Assembly (NCBI GenBank): GCA_023423285.1
Contig: JAFAFV010000047.1
Span: 1-6,694, forward strand
Length of the DNA stretch: 6,694 nucleotides
Direction of reading: 5' to 3'
From: Bacteroidota bacterium
GTDB lineage: Bacteria > Bacteroidota > Bacteroidia > Chitinophagales > Chitinophagaceae
Shown: one piece after another, positions 6,472-6,694 of the stretch
Position numbering within the stretch: position 1 is the first letter of the stretch
Layout: each line of letters opens with the position of its first letter
Notes under the pieces: model-generated
Database searches by the model: none
The model's input: only the letters and a program-made list of their open reading frames with translations
What the model was told of the DNA's origin: nothing
Translations under genes and position numbers: made by a program

Positions 6472-6693
6472 ATGACATATATTTTACTTGCGCTGTTTAT
6501 TTTATTTGCCTATTATTTTACTACACGGTTGGTATTACCCATTTATTTTACCACCAAACGCGTAAAGGAGCAGTTTAAAAATATGCGCGCACAGCAGGAA
6601 GCCTACAACCAGGCATCTCAGCAACAAACACCGCCTAAAGAAAGCCCTGAAGCAAAAGTGGGTGAGTATATTGAGTTTGAAGAGGTGAAATAG
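6472..6693 (+). CDS. Small single-pass membrane protein, DUF4834-like
   Basis: Complete 73-residue gene with its TAG stop at 6691-6693. Residues 3-25 form one hydrophobic membrane segment (YILLALFILFAYYF). A basic, amphipathic stretch follows (TKRVKEQFKNMRAQQ), then a Gln/Pro-rich linker and a conserved-looking tail VGEYIEFEEV. Hydrophobic N-terminus, basic juxtamembrane segment and a final GEY[IV][ED][FY]EE motif fit the Bacteroidota family DUF4834 as I recall it; I could not run a search. Function is unknown. The tail is probably cytoplasmic by the positive-inside rule. It is transcribed away from rimP and shares the 225-base divergent intergenic region. There is no Shine-Dalgarno, and a promoter-like box ends 4 bases before the ATG. 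Confidence 0.8.
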   Translation: MTYILLALFILFAYYFTTRLVLPIYFTTKRVKEQFKNMRAQQEAYNQASQQQTPPKESPEAKVGEYIEFEEVK

Positions 6694-6694
6694 T

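Noticed and set aside
1..6694. Mobile element, CRISPR array, defence or other novel system
   Set aside because: No transposase, integrase, direct-repeat array or terminal repeats were seen, and the coding space is filled by conserved core genes in a conserved order.

Overview
The window is a piece of a Bacteroidota chromosome, most plausibly from the Chitinophagaceae or a close relative. The evidence is the rimP-nusA-infB order with no ylxR, ylxQ, rbfA or truB between or after them, a SurA-like periplasmic chaperone directly behind infB, a small DUF4834-type membrane protein, a TAnnTTTG-type promoter (TACCTTTG) before rimP, and no Shine-Dalgarno sequence before any start codon. The genus is an inference; no marker gene here fixes it.

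Layout, right to left, because the main operon is on the minus strand. A 225-base divergent intergenic region (6247-6471) separates a plus-strand membrane-protein gene (6472-6693) from rimP. It holds outward-facing promoter-like elements on both sides of a hairpin that resembles a bidirectional terminator, and a strong hairpin in the predicted rimP leader. Then come rimP (5776-6246), nusA (4446-5693), infB (1556-4372) and a SurA-like peptidyl-prolyl isomerase (87-1469), separated by gaps of 82, 73 and 86 bases with no terminator between them. A hairpin followed by a T-run (33-64) ends the unit. Bases 1-17 may be the first codons of another minus-strand gene.

How the genes fit together: RimP matures the 30S subunit, NusA controls RNA polymerase pausing, termination and antitermination, and IF2 brings initiator tRNA and joins the ribosomal subunits. 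This is a core transcription-translation operon. The fourth gene makes an exported parvulin-type chaperone, probably for outer-membrane proteins; it is likely co-transcribed by proximity rather than functionally related.

I see no mobile element, CRISPR array, tRNA, rRNA or defence system, and no clear sign of an undescribed system. The points worth a second look are small: cis structures in the intergenic gaps (rimP leader hairpin, paired inverted repeats between nusA and infB, a terminator-like palindrome between the divergent promoters), promoter-like boxes that nearly touch start codons, and a duplicated motif in the long linker of IF2.
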